From positions 4,777,001 to 4,841,000 of the forward strand of contig NC_083507.1 in assembly GCF_032362555.1 (NCBI RefSeq): a stretch of DNA of 64,000 nt, given 5' to 3'. This stretch comes from Amyelois transitella (lineage: Eukaryota; Arthropoda; Insecta; Lepidoptera; Pyralidae). Position 1 is the first letter of the stretch. The number at the start of each line of letters is the position of its first letter. This document shows positions 10,692 to 21,443 of this stretch, one piece after another. The notes below the pieces were generated by a model. The model did not search any database. It saw nothing but the letters and a program-made list of their open reading frames with translations, and was not told where the DNA came from. The translations under genes and the position numbers were made by a program.

Positions 10692-12010
10692 CATTCAGTC
10701 AGAAAAGTATCGGGAATGGATTATTTATTTATGGTTCCAAATTCAAATTTTTGTTTTTTTTTGTTGTTGTTAGATTGGCACAACTGTTTTCCATTTTGGC
10801 GCGGAGTTTGAGTTGCATCTGTTGTTTACATTAAATACAGTGCTATTTTTAGTTATATCATATCTAGTGTGTATTGCTAATTTCATAATGGATAAAAACA
10901 TCGAACAAAGAGTTTGTCTTAAATTTTGCATTGCCAATGGAATATCGTGTTCGGAGTCACTGAAAATGTTACAGAAGGCTTACGGTGAATCGACTTTATC
11001 AAAAACTCGTGCTTATGAGTGGTACAAAGCGTTCAAAAGCGGTCGAGATGTGATGGAAGATTTGCCTCGCTCTGGTAGGCCATCAACGTCTGCAACTGAA
11101 GTTAACATCGCAAAAGTGAAGGAAATAGTGACTGAAAATCCTCATTCAACTTTGAGAGAGATAGCCACCGAACTTTCTGTATCTCACGAGTCGATCCGTA
11201 CCATTTTAACTAATAATTTGGGTATGAAACATGTTGCCGCTCGGCTAGTCCCAAAAGACCTGAATTTTTTTCAAAAACTCAATCGCATGAGAGTCGCTGA
11301 GGACATGCTAGAACGAGTCAATTCCGACCCAACATTCATGAAACGCATTGTTACTGGTGACGAGACGTGGGTTTACGAGTTTGACATGCAAACTAGTCAA
11401 CAAGCTTCGGAGTGGCGCCTTCCAACTGAACCGAAACCGAAAAAACCACGCCAAAGTCGTTCAAAAGTCAAAGTCATGTTGACTGTTTTCTTTGACTATC
11501 GCGGTGTTGTGCACTCGGAATTCTTGCCGGAAGGTCAAACGGTAAATAAGGAATATTATTTGAGTGTTATGCGGCGTTTAAGAGAGCAAATCCGACGAAA
11601 AAGGCCAGATTTGTGGAAAGAAAATTCTTGGATTTTGCACCATGATAATGCACCTTCGCACAAGGCCATCATTGTGAACGAATTTTTAACCAAACACTCA
11701 ACAAATACCATCGAGCAACCACCATATTCACCAGATATGGCTCCAGCCGACTTTTTTCTTTTTCCTAAACTCAAATTACCACTTCGTGGCACCCGTTTTC
11801 AATCGGTAGAAGACATAAAAGAGAATTCGCGGCGAGAACTGACCTCAATTCCGGAAACAGCGTTTAAAAAATGTTTTGATGATTGGATTATTCGTTGGCG
11901 TAAGTGTATCGTTTCTAAAGGAGCATATTTTGAAGGTGATAAAATAAATTTGGATGAATAACAAACAGTTTGTGTATTATTGATCTTTTCCTGCTACTTT
12001 CTTGACAGAG
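10692..12010 (+). mobile_element. Full-length mariner element
   Basis: About 1.32 kb, the usual mariner size. Imperfect terminal inverted repeats are visible: TCAGTCAGAAAAGTATCGGG near 10696 and, at the other end, the reverse complement TCTGTCAAGAAAGTAGCAGG, with 17 of the first 22 aligned bases equal. The element is flanked by TA dinucleotides (10690-10691 and 12011-12012), the expected target duplication. The single intron-free transposase frame fills the centre. A family A SINE copy begins right after the 3' end. Confidence 0.9.
10888..11961 (+). CDS. Mariner transposase, intact, 357 aa
   Basis: This protein cuts out and reinserts the element by a DDE/D mechanism at TA sites. The frame is open from 10813, but Met 10888 (MDKNIEQRVCLKFC) is the natural start: it matches mariner N-termini, and the 25 upstream codons look like untranslated leader. 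The N-terminal half has the two helix-turn-helix DNA-binding units (WYKAFKSGR..LPRSGRPS, then TLREIATELSVSHESI). The WVPHEL-type linker reads LVPKDL. The catalytic triad is complete: D158 in VTGDETW, D253 in HHDNAPSH and D288 in SPDMAPAD, exactly 34 residues apart (D,D34D). YSPDMAPADFFLFPKLK is intact. There is no stop or frameshift. The sequence is not close to the Mos1 or Hsmar1 type as I recall them; the subfamily is uncertain. Confidence 0.93.
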   Translation: MDKNIEQRVCLKFCIANGISCSESLKMLQKAYGESTLSKTRAYEWYKAFKSGRDVMEDLPRSGRPSTSATEVNIAKVKEIVTENPHSTLREIATELSVSHESIRTILTNNLGMKHVAARLVPKDLNFFQKLNRMRVAEDMLERVNSDPTFMKRIVTGDETWVYEFDMQTSQQASEWRLPTEPKPKKPRQSRSKVKVMLTVFFDYRGVVHSEFLPEGQTVNKEYYLSVMRRLREQIRRKRPDLWKENSWILHHDNAPSHKAIIVNEFLTKHSTNTIEQPPYSPDMAPADFFLFPKLKLPLRGTRFQSVEDIKENSRRELTSIPETAFKKCFDDWIIRWRKCIVSKGAYFEGDKINLDE

Positions 12011-12017
12011 TAGTATA

Positions 12018-12232
12018 ATCATGTCTACACCCCCTGCGGAACAAACAGAGCCAACAGTCATCAAAAGACTGAAAGACCACGTTTAGCTTCTTGGCTTAAT
12101 AGAATTGAGATTAAAATAGTGACAGGTTGCTTGCCCATCGCCTAAAAGAGGAATCTCAAGTATGTAAGCCTATCCCTTAGTCGCCTTTTGCGACATCCAT
12201 GTGAAAGAGATGGAGTGGTCCTATTCTTAATT
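12018..12232 (-). repeat. RTE-tailed SINE-like repeat (family A)
   Basis: A nearly full copy: TGTCTACACCCCCTGCGG.., ..GACTGAAAGACCACG.., AATAGTGACAGGTTGCTTGC, CCCATCGCCTAAAAGAGG, CCCTTAGTCGCC, AGAGATGGAGTGGTCCTATT. The tail end is on the left, so it is oriented minus. It starts 7 bp beyond the mariner's end. Confidence 0.8.
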
Positions 12233-12237
12233 CTATT

Positions 12238-12300
12238 CCTTATGTTTACCGTGTGGTTACTTGTGTTTTGCGCATAAAAAACCACACGGAGAACATAAGG
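12238..12300. repeat. Imperfect 21-bp inverted repeat
   Basis: Arms 12238-12258 and 12280-12300 pair at 19 of 21 positions (CCTTATGTTTACCGTGTGGTT and its complement with two changes), with a 21-nt loop. It directly follows the SINE copy and shares the CCGTGTGGTT word seen at the outer end of other family A copies. Confidence 0.6.
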
Positions 12301-12901
12301 AAACGTATTGAATCGATTTTTTTTAAGATTTAGTAAACAGTATTCATGTGGCGTCATAATCAGGACCAGCGAGCGCAATTTTTTTTTTATTATTATTACT
12401 TATACACGATGCCATCATAAACATCTCTAAATATGATCAAACAAGTGTCTACATGGAAGCATCAACAATTCGTCAATTCCGTGAGTGCTAAAAATACCAA
12501 TTGCCTAAGCTTAACAATAAATCGCTCTACGTGATAAAAGTTAAAATTGCTTGAACAAAACGTTCAATTTCCATTCCTAATGACTAAAGCGCTGCCCGAA
12601 GTGTTCAAGCAATATTACCTGTATTATTAATGGTCCATCTTTTACATTTTGATATAAAGTCACACAAGCTGTGTACAGCACAACCTGAGTTCACACTCTG
12701 CCATAGACAGTCATACACATTTGATAGTCGAAGTGTGTTAATCGCGAAATTTGTATGTGGAAGATATGGAGTTGGAAAATGATCAGTCTTTAGAACAGTA
12801 ACTTATACGTGAATTATATGTCACAGCGTCGTCAAATCATTGCATTAAATGCTTCTATTTTCAACAATGAGATTACTTTTTACAACTTTCTCAAGACTCC
12901 C

Positions 12902-13014
12902 CTGTAAGCGTTCAAAAATTTCTATACTGTGTTAAAATTCCATCGAAATCTATGGAATTTTAACACAGAATGAACAATGAATTTTATCGAAACTATAGAA
13001 ATTTCTGCTTACAG
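12902..13014. mobile_element. Small fold-back (MITE-like) element, about 113 bp
   Basis: Terminal inverted repeats CTGTAAGC (12902) and GCTTACAG (13014) continue inward as AAATTTCTATA/TATAGAAATTT. Inside is a perfect 17-bp hairpin: arms 12927-12943 and 12952-12968 (CTGTGTTAAAATTCCAT). No coding capacity. No clear target duplication. Confidence 0.6.
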
Positions 13015-14011
13015 ATGACTCTTAACAATGTAAATTTAGCCTCAACAAAGGCTAGAAGACACATGGAAACATAGCTTTTTTGTAGAAATATAAATATCAT
13101 AGCAGACATACTTACATGACAAAGGTCCCCGAACTGTCTCAACTGAGCAATATTCGTTTCGGAATATGTCTACTATATTCAAATGGGAGCTACGCTCTGT
13201 AAGTGATACTACTAACTATTAATACCAAAAAAATAATATCGTACGAGAATTCGATGCATCATGAGATTCTTGTAGTTTTCGAGATTAAGGAAGTACTTAG
13301 TTTCAATGCTTGCAATAGCAATGCTTCTTTCAACAAGTTTAATATTACAATACGAGGAATATCTTCAAAACTGCGAACATGACGGCGGGAGGTTTATCTG
13401 AAACAAATAGTAAATGTTTATTGTTTTTTTTCTTTTTGTATAATAGTAGTTAATTAGTTAATTTGTATACTAAAACCGATAATACCAACTTATCTTATGA
13501 TAGCACATGCACTGAAACAGGTGTTGGAAAAATTTTCACGGTTGGGGTTGCTTACCTGATACCTACCGCCTAGCATTTTTACACTAGATTTTAAGGGCTT
13601 TAATCATCTTCTATAAATGGCACAGAAGAAAAGGTCATATTCTGTAATAACCAGAATCTGCTTCTCCTCGATAAAATACCTATGCTGAACGATTACTTTA
13701 CAAAGGCAAAGCAGTTTTGTAAATATTTTTGATATTGCGTTCCATCATGGAATTTGCATTTTTTTAAAATAAATAATACCTTGCAAATGCGAAAGAAATC
13801 AACAGCATATATGTTTATCACATAATATTATTAGATACGTTTTCAGGTTAATTTATTGAGGAGAAATATTAAGTATCCTTGACCGAATATACTTTTAAAT
13901 TAGTAACAAAGAAGTTATTCTTTGTACGCACTTTACCCGAAAGTCAAAACAAATTATACTTACTGAAGTAATTTCTATGGGGATATTGGAGAATTCATTT
14001 CATGGCACATA
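13015..14011. other. 3' flank of the sulfotransferase gene
   Basis: AT-rich, no exon seen. On the minus strand an AATAAA (13852-13857) lies about 155 nt beyond the sulfotransferase stop codon and is a likely polyadenylation signal. Confidence 0.55.
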
Positions 14012-17000
14012 TCACTGCCTGACAGAGTATTCCATTATAGGGTTGAACTCTTTGCTTGTCATATGCGATGAGTTGTGCGCCAACCTATAGCCCCATAGAT
14101 CCATGGCCTCTTTGCAAACTGTCTAAAGAACAAAACAAAATGAATGTTAATTATAAGTTTAAACAAGATATCATATATTTACCTCGTTAATTAATTTAAA
14201 ATATGCGCGTCTGTTGACCATGTGTTAACTATCATTGTTTAAACGTCATACAAATTATTGATAAATAGAATGATGCGCATCTAATTTGGTCAGTTGGCCT
14301 TGACACCATAAAAGGTCGAGTATTCACTCAAGAACATTAGTCATTGGAAAACCTTGCGCACTTGCTGGATTCAGTATTTGGTTTTGTTTATTTTAGCCTA
14401 GTCGCAGATCGCAGAATTCAGGAAGTGATTGCTTAGATTATTTTATTTATTTATTTAAATTTTTACTTAAATAACTCAACGTACACAAGCTTCTCAAATA
14501 CAACATAAAATAATAATTTTCGATATTAAGGCCTTTATTCTATTAGAATAATAATAAGTCTTTGTCCAAAAGGCCTTGCCTTTTCTTTTGTAAATAGCCG
14601 TTAATATGAAAAGGTTGATAAAATAAAAAGGTAAGCTTATGAGTCTTTATGTTCGTGTCCTTATATAAGACATACACACAACATGATAGCATGTCTTTTT
14701 TCCGGGCGAAACATGATAAAATTAAAGTTAATAAGATTAATATTTAATTCTCACATTTACCTGCATATCATCCACATAATTAAAGTCCAGAACATTCTTC
14801 CACCTAAAAGGCACATCTTGTGAGATTCTGAATGTAGAACTAACACCTGCAACTTCAACGCTGGTGTGCGTGCTGAGGAACCTCTCGATGGAGGGTGTCA
14901 TGCCTAATCCTAGAAACTTCAGGAGATATTGTGTGGTGCCAACTGGATTCAGTGCAAGCTCTTCATAACGAAGAACCCTGCAGAAATAAATTGATTTAAG
15001 AATACATCACATATCTTTAAATTTGGATACTATGGGATTTAATAGGGATACATTTCTTAAAGGCGTGTATACTTGGAAAACTATTGAAATGGAATTGGAA
15101 TTTATGTTAATTCTACTGTTGTTTAGCTAAACAAAGCCTTTGAGTCTTGTGTCTAATAACCTTGTGTTAACCACAAGAAGTAAAGATGTGATATGTACCT
15201 TAATAACATAATTAATTGATTAGTAAAAACTTATGTTAGCTAATTGTATTCAAATGTATGTATTACACATGATTGCACGAGTAAAAGTAAAAGGTTGTCA
15301 ACCGTGACGTATTTGACTTTTTTTATATATTTTTCAATATGAAGGTCATCAGCTTAAGTATCAGAGAAAGAGCAGACATGGAGCTAGCTGACAAAGGAGA
15401 CAATGTTTTCTAGACTCAGGACGAAACACATCAGAGCAATGCACAAACATGGACTATCTTTGTTAGAGATATTGAGAGAGCCAGCATAGTTACTTATTAA
15501 ATTATAAAAATATTATGAATTATGATAGAATAAAAACCAAAGGAGCTTAAAACACAAAATGAGCATAATTGTTTTTTAACCTTTGTGCTCATTGTTGTTC
15601 ATGTTTCATGATAGACTATTTACAAGGCCAGTCAGATGCTGGTATGATTTAACACATGTGGAATGTGTTTATGGTAAAAAACTTGTAATGTAAATTTTTT
15701 ATGACTTATATTTTTTGCTTATTAAAGGTTTGGTGACTATGGGAATAAGAATAAGTATAAAAAAATTTGAAACACTTGTTTTTTACTTAGTTTTTCATTT
15801 TAACGAACTTTGGCAAGGAAACACTATATTTACTTACATGAGTTTATCTGGATACTGCTTGAGCAATCTCCCAGCTGCAACATAGTCGCTTATCATATCG
15901 GCACAGAGCAGCTCAGGCTTCCAGCAGTCAGGAGCAGGTTGGCAGAAGTCTCTGTGCTGTCTGGACTGCATCACACCACGAGGGTCACGGATTAAAAGCA
16001 CCACTTTAACATTAAGCCTGGAAACATTGATTGTAGTGTCAATAGATATTATGAAATCCTACTCCCTAATTTAGGACATCCATAAATTAAATTTCATTTT
16101 GTTATGAAACATTTTAAACATTTATAGCACAGTAATTGATGTAAAACTTATATGTTATGTATGACAATTACAATTATGTTAGTGATCCCATAACAAGCCC
16201 TCATGTTAGTGTTATTTAACAAGGTCAGCAGACTAACCATTTAATATTCATGTAAATATTTACTTATTCATTTTCTCTAATAGTACATTTTGATTGCATC
16301 CATCTTGGTATCGGCAATACATTGCATGTAAAAGACACCCTACTGTAAAAAGCTACTACTATTTAATAAGGCTTAAAATATTCACTACATCTTAAATGTA
16401 AGATAGAGAAAAGTCAGACAGGAGTCGCTTCATGTAAAACCCTAACTTTCCCAATTCGGGATCATGATCAAAGGCACACCCTGATGATAATGTAACCAAG
16501 ACAAATGTCAGGAAGAAGATTCACTTTATCATGTCACATTAATGTACACCAACTTACTCTTTATCTTCCAATATCTCTTGCATAAGGCGTAACCTCACTC
16601 GCACAACCTTCATGCTCTGGAATGGAAACAATTTGCAAAACCTTCCTGTGAACTCAGCATCAAAACACAATTCTTTCTTATATTTACAGTGGTCCCATAG
16701 TCTTGTATTATGGCGGAATTGGTTTAGATGTTTTTTGCCATATTCAAAATAATCTTCCATGCCCTCAAAATTACATCTGAGCATATTCTTGATATTACTT
16801 AGTGCTTCAGTGGAAAGAGGAAGACCTCTAATTTGTACAATTTCAAACTTCAGAAAGGGCTCATAGTGGTAGAAGTTGCCAGGCATAGCATTCAATACTT
16901 CGCCAAGGAATGTGGTTCCAGATCTCCAAGTTGAAACAATAACACTTCTTATTGGCTTTCCACCAGATTCTAATAGTAAATCATCCAACTTCTGCACTCC

Positions 17001-17288
17001 CGATTGCTCAAAGTTATAAGTTGATAAATCATATTTTATTTTGAAGCTAGTTTTATTCAATAATTTTTCGATGTCTATTGAATCGTAATACGGGAAGGTG
17101 ATGGTGGGCTCATACATTGACTGAAGGTTTTCTCCATCCTCGACCCTCAAAAAGTTTCTGATATTCCTGCGGCTCTCAATGGACGGATGATAATTTATGT
17201 TATCTGTATATCGACTTCCAGCTAGAATAAGGAGTACACTGAGACCGAATGCGAAACATATTGAGTAAAAATTAACTTTCCGCAACAT
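14012..17288 (-). CDS. Carbohydrate sulfotransferase (CHST family), 412 aa, four exons
   Basis: A Golgi enzyme that transfers sulfate from PAPS to a sugar hydroxyl of glycans. Exons on the minus strand are 17288-16558, 16017-15838, 14977-14761 and 14122-14012. All introns are GT-AG (donors GTAAGT, GTAAGT, GTAAAT) and the phases add up exactly to 413 codons. The N-terminus is type II: a short basic start (MLRK) and one membrane segment at about residues 7-25. The 5'-phosphosulfate loop is RSVIVSTWRSGTTFLGE at 114-130. The 3'-phosphate motif is VVLLIRDPRGVMQSR at 249-263, followed by LRYEELALNP in exon 3, as in the CHST1/3/5 group. Length is normal for that group. Homologues in insects are usually labelled carbohydrate sulfotransferase 5-like; the acceptor sugar cannot be read from sequence. 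It looks complete and intact. The start lies about 150 bp from a GC-richer patch at 17440-17480 that may be the promoter. Confidence 0.9.
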
Positions 17289-17740
17289 TACGATTCACTG
17301 TTACAAAAACCACCACTGCTACACTGTGAGGAAGAAACTATTTTTTATGTAACACAAGTGGTATTAGCAATGCTCACTTGCATTTTTCAAATAATATTAT
17401 ATTCTTTTTGACTGTATATAAATCATAATTCTAAGCTGAGCGTTTCCGCGGAAACACCGCATTGCACCTTCGCCGCCATGTTGAACTAATTGTCATTTAT
17501 TTATTTTTTTATTAATTTTGACAATTACTTGACATTGACAGGCACAAACTGTCTAGCATTTCACAACGTTTAAAGCTACAATCAAACACGGAATCTTAGC
17601 ACAGAATGCCGCCAACACAGCAAAAAGCAACGCGCGGTAAAATCAAAGCATAAAAAAGTTGATGTGGTGGGGAGTTGGAGTAGAGTCGTGGCACACGTAA
17701 ACCGCGTCTAATGTAATGACTAAGAAGTTACATAAATACA
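17289..17740. other. Likely promoter region of the sulfotransferase
   Basis: Contains the presumed 5' UTR and promoter on the minus strand. A patch at about 17438-17480 (GAGCGTTTCCGCGGAAACAC) is GC-rich and includes a short palindrome, TTTCCGCGGAAA. No coding frame. Confidence 0.45.
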
Positions 17741-17975
17741 TACATGATCACGTCTATATCCCTTGCGGGGTAGACAGAGCCAACTGTCTTGCAAAGACTG
17801 AATGGCCACGTTCAGCTATTTAGCTTAATGATAGAATTGAGACTCAAATAGTGACAGGTTGCTAGCCCATCGCCTAAAAAAGAATTGTAAGCCTGTCCCT
17901 TAGTCGCCTTTTACGACATCCATGAGCAAGAGATGGAGTGGTCCTATCCTTTTTTGTCTTGGTGGAACCACACGG
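17741..17975 (-). repeat. Full-length RTE-tailed SINE-like repeat (family A)
   Basis: The cleanest copy: TACATACATGATCACGTC (tail), TATATCCCTTGCGGGGTAGA, CAGAGCC, ..GTGACAGGTTGCTAGCCCAT.., ..GTCGCCTTTTACGACATCCA.., GAGATGGAGTGGTCCTATCC, GGAACCACACGGC. In true orientation (minus) it ends in a TATGTA-rich tail like the RTE copies. Confidence 0.85.
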
Positions 17976-18907
17976 CAAAGAAGTTCCTTATTTTATTTTT
18001 TATTCAATAATTAGGCAATATTGATAGGCTTTATATTCTCTCTATTTATTTATATATGTAACTTTGTATGAAAGGGAAAGATACTGAAAGCAGACATTAC
18101 CTAACAAATGATTTTTTGGAAATTACTTTGGGCAAATATAGACGTTGCAAGTGTGTATAGTAATTTTGAAGTTGGATACATTAATATTTTTATTTTTGGC
18201 GAGTTCTCGTAAGTGAAGTAATGTAAGTAGGTAATCGCCGGGCTAGTCTGCTAGATGCAGCAATTGTTGCACTTTGTTGAGCAATATAATCGACAACTCA
18301 GCGGTTATAAAATTGCAGAAAGAAAAGTTGCTTGCACTTTGCACAGACTCGCAATTCAGTGTTGAATTTGGAATACGTAAATAAACTTACCTACATAATA
18401 TTTTCTTGGTTGCTACCAATCCGCTTTTGCATGGTGTAGCATATCTACAAAGCTTGTTCAGTGCGACCTCATTGTAGTAATATAAATATGAAAAAAAATT
18501 AATGACACTGATGTTTGAAAATATATTAATTTTTTGTTATTCAAAATATGTGTACATGAAATGGTTTATATGATCAATTAATAAAGTATTCTGAGTTAAT
18601 TAAAAACATCTAAGCTGTTCTTATTTATGCGCGTGTTTCACCTCGAATAAACTTACAATTTCATCACATACATACTTACAATCTAAGTATATATTTTTAT
18701 TATAATAAAACTTTAATGTATATGTAGAACCTAGTAGGTTAAAACTTAAAATAATTTTAGGCACATTTTTTCAACGGTAAAAGCATGATAAATTATGTAC
18801 TTATCTGGCAATTTTTACTCCAGTAATTTACCCAAATAATAACATCTTAATGATAGTTAATAAAGTGACTCATTAAATTAAAACAGGTTGTAGGTAACTA
18901 TACATTT
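17976..18907. other. AT-rich spacer, 3' flank of the subunit g-like gene A
   Basis: No exon seen. Minus-strand AATAAA signals (18696-18701 and nearby) lie about 210 nt beyond the stop codon of gene A. Confidence 0.5.
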
Positions 18908-21251
18908 TTAAACTTTGTAGCCTACGATATGCATTTTCCCGATGGTCTCTCCAAGGTAAAACCATAGGCCGACTTCAGTGCCCACGAGGAATAGCAGCCA
19001 AGCCTGTTTCACGGTGATGAACTTATAGCACCCGGTTTGAATGAACTCTTTTACCAAGGCGAGGTCACTGAACAACTTCTGAAAAATATATTAGTGGCTG
19101 TGATGTGAAATGTGGCCATTCAGTCTTTTCGGGACAGAGCCACTGTCTACCCCGTAAGAGATATAGACGTGACTATATGTATGTAAAAAATATATTAGTG
19201 GTGATAAATATACTAATTATCTAAGACATGAGTAAAAAGAAAAACATCGAATGGTCTAAACTTGTTGCTTGACTATTAACGAAATTTTTTTTTTCTATAA
19301 TAAAAATTAGGTAGGATCTTCCTCTCGAAATGAGCCCGTGTTACGCCCTTGAGCATGACCCTAGACCTGGATAAAATAAGAAAGGTAAGTACCAGAGGGA
19401 CAAATCGGTGGGACCATGGGTGCAACATGAGGAACTTGACCCATATTGGAATAATTTTTTTAACAAGTTTCAAGTTAACTATTTAGTACTCAAACTAACG
19501 AAGGTCTGTATATGTCTTTAAAAATAATCATCGGTACATGACCGCGTGATGCTTGACATTTTCAGGAATTTTGTTTCTAGAATACAGTTATTGTAAATCC
19601 GTGTCATGTAGTCAGTCGTATGTCTTTACGTACGTCTGTACGTCTTTATTTATCAAAACTAACCTTCATTTCGTTATCAGAAACCGGTGGCGCCATTTCC
19701 AATGTATAAAATCCTTTAATTACTTTAATTTTTTTCGCTAGTTCAGATTTGGCAGCACGATCAGCTTTATCTGAAATATACTTTTATCATTTAATACTAG
19801 CTGTTAACCGCGACATCGTCTGCCATAAAACCAAAGAAGCTCTTTTTTCACAGAGTACTTACTTTGTATAATGCGGAAACAATTTTTATTTTCGCTGATG
19901 CGAGTAAAAACAAACTGACTGACAGAGATTCTAAAAATCACATTTTTAATTTCTGTTGGCCATAAAATAGGTAGGTCCTTTTCATATCGATTTTTTATCA
20001 AAATCTTGCAAGTGCAAACATCGGTCAGTTACAACTTTATTGCATGTATGGGTTTTCACAGACAATTTCTATGTTATTAGCTGCCAGGTGTTTTTAACAT
20101 GTTGATTTTAGCTAAGTAACTGGTAAATAATATACTTCGTTTAAAATACTTCTTACCTTTCAAGGCCTCTAGAACTTTTTCCCTGTAACCATTTATAGTG
20201 GGTCTGTATATTTCGGAAATGTTATGAACAACTGCATATTTTGAAGAACCTGTAATAGATTTTTCCTAAGCTTTTTTTATGAGATTAAGCAAGCCACATA
20301 CATAATAACCATGTCAATTGGTAAATAAGTAGATATGTTTGAATTTTCAATCCTCTATCCATATCCACAATTCATACATATCTTGGACGTAAAATTAGAT
20401 AATTAGTCTGAGATACATATCCAATACATAAGTACTATATTAACTACTTATAAAAGATTTTTTTTTCCGTTTCTATCTAATTAACTCCAATAAGAATGAA
20501 CCAACCGTTCCTGGCACCAATAAAAAACAGAATAGGACCACTCCGTCTCATTCTCATGGATGTCGTAGAAGGCGTCTAAGGTATTAAACTTGGGATGCTT
20601 CTATTAGGCGATGGGCTAGCAACCTGTCACTATTTGAATCTCAATTCTATCATTAAGCCAAACATCCGAACGTCTATCAGCCTTTTCAAGGCTGTTGGCT
20701 CTGTCTACCCCACAAGTGATATAGATTAACCAATGATAATGAAATTCGGCCCAAAGAAAGGCTGCATCTTCTGGATTAACAAAGAATTCTTACATCAATA
20801 TATTTTTTTTAACCCTCAGTTTGGGATGATCTCATATAAAAATTGCCAGTGGAATATGATACCTACCGCTTCGCCATGCCATATCGACATATGAACTTTT
20901 ACACCACATATATCATAATTTTATTACTAATCAGACAAAAGAAACAGCATTTAAGAAATTGTTAAATGCTAAAATATCACTTGTCCGAATTCGTTCCTGA
21001 ATAATTTAAGACGTAGGTGTGTATGTCAAGTGGATAATATGCGATTTATTTCTTTAGATAGAGTTCATAAAAAAAATATAGAGATAAAATTCTAAAACTT
21101 TCATAGAAATTTATATCGGTGGTTATGTTCCATTCCCTATGTAAAAATAAAAATAAAATGGTAAAAATCTTATTAAGTATTGTGAACTCCTAAAATTAAC
21201 ATACTTACGTAGTAAATTTAATGTTTTAAAAAAGTTTATTCCAGTCGCCAT
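18908..21251 (-). CDS. ATP synthase subunit g-like protein (gene A), 137 aa, four exons
   Basis: Subunit g is a small inner-membrane protein of the mitochondrial F1Fo-ATP synthase, involved in dimerisation of the complex. Minus-strand exons are 21251-21209, 20249-20157, 19770-19664 and 19078-18908; introns are GT-AG and the phases (1, 1, 0) add up to 138 codons. The C-terminal exon is diagnostic: FITVKQAWLLFLVGTEVG, then LWFYLGETIGKMHIVGYKV, matching the usual LTV(R/K)EAW..TEV..WF..GE.IGKR..VGY end. The membrane helix (about 107-125) has a GxxxG pair, G114 and G118, as in subunit g. FYTLEMAPP (66-74) stands where the usual YAKVELTPP lies. The protein is about 35 residues longer than the usual 100, through an N-terminal extension with a Lys-rich helix. 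Start ATG is in AACCATGG context. It is probably a diverged paralogue rather than the main subunit; that is inference. Two SINE pieces lie in its introns. Confidence 0.8.
19112..19185 (+). repeat. 3' end of a family A repeat in an intron
   Basis: CTGTCTACCCCGTAAGAGAT, ATAGACGTGACTATATGTATG. It lies between exons 3 and 4 of gene A, about 35 nt from the exon 4 splice acceptor. Confidence 0.7.
20511..20735 (+). repeat. RTE-tailed SINE-like repeat (family A) in an intron
   Basis: Nearly full copy: AATAGGACCACTCCGTCTCA.., ..GGCGATGGGCTAGCAACCTG.., ..GGCTCTGTCTACCCCACAAG... It lies in intron 1 of gene A, antisense to the gene. Confidence 0.8.
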
Positions 21252-21443
21252 GGTTAGATTTCAGTAGTGCGAAATGAAGAAATTACGTAAAAATAACTAC
21301 CTATATCAGCAAAACAGTTCACAGTTATGATTTTTCAGATATGACATTACTCATTTGTCAACCATAGTTTATTTTTAATTATGTAGGTATGCACCATATA
21401 GTATCCACTTAATTATTAAATTGCTTGTGAACCTCTTTTAGAG

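Noticed and set aside
11556..11792. 78-codon minus-strand frame
   Set aside because: Antisense shadow of the mariner transposase.
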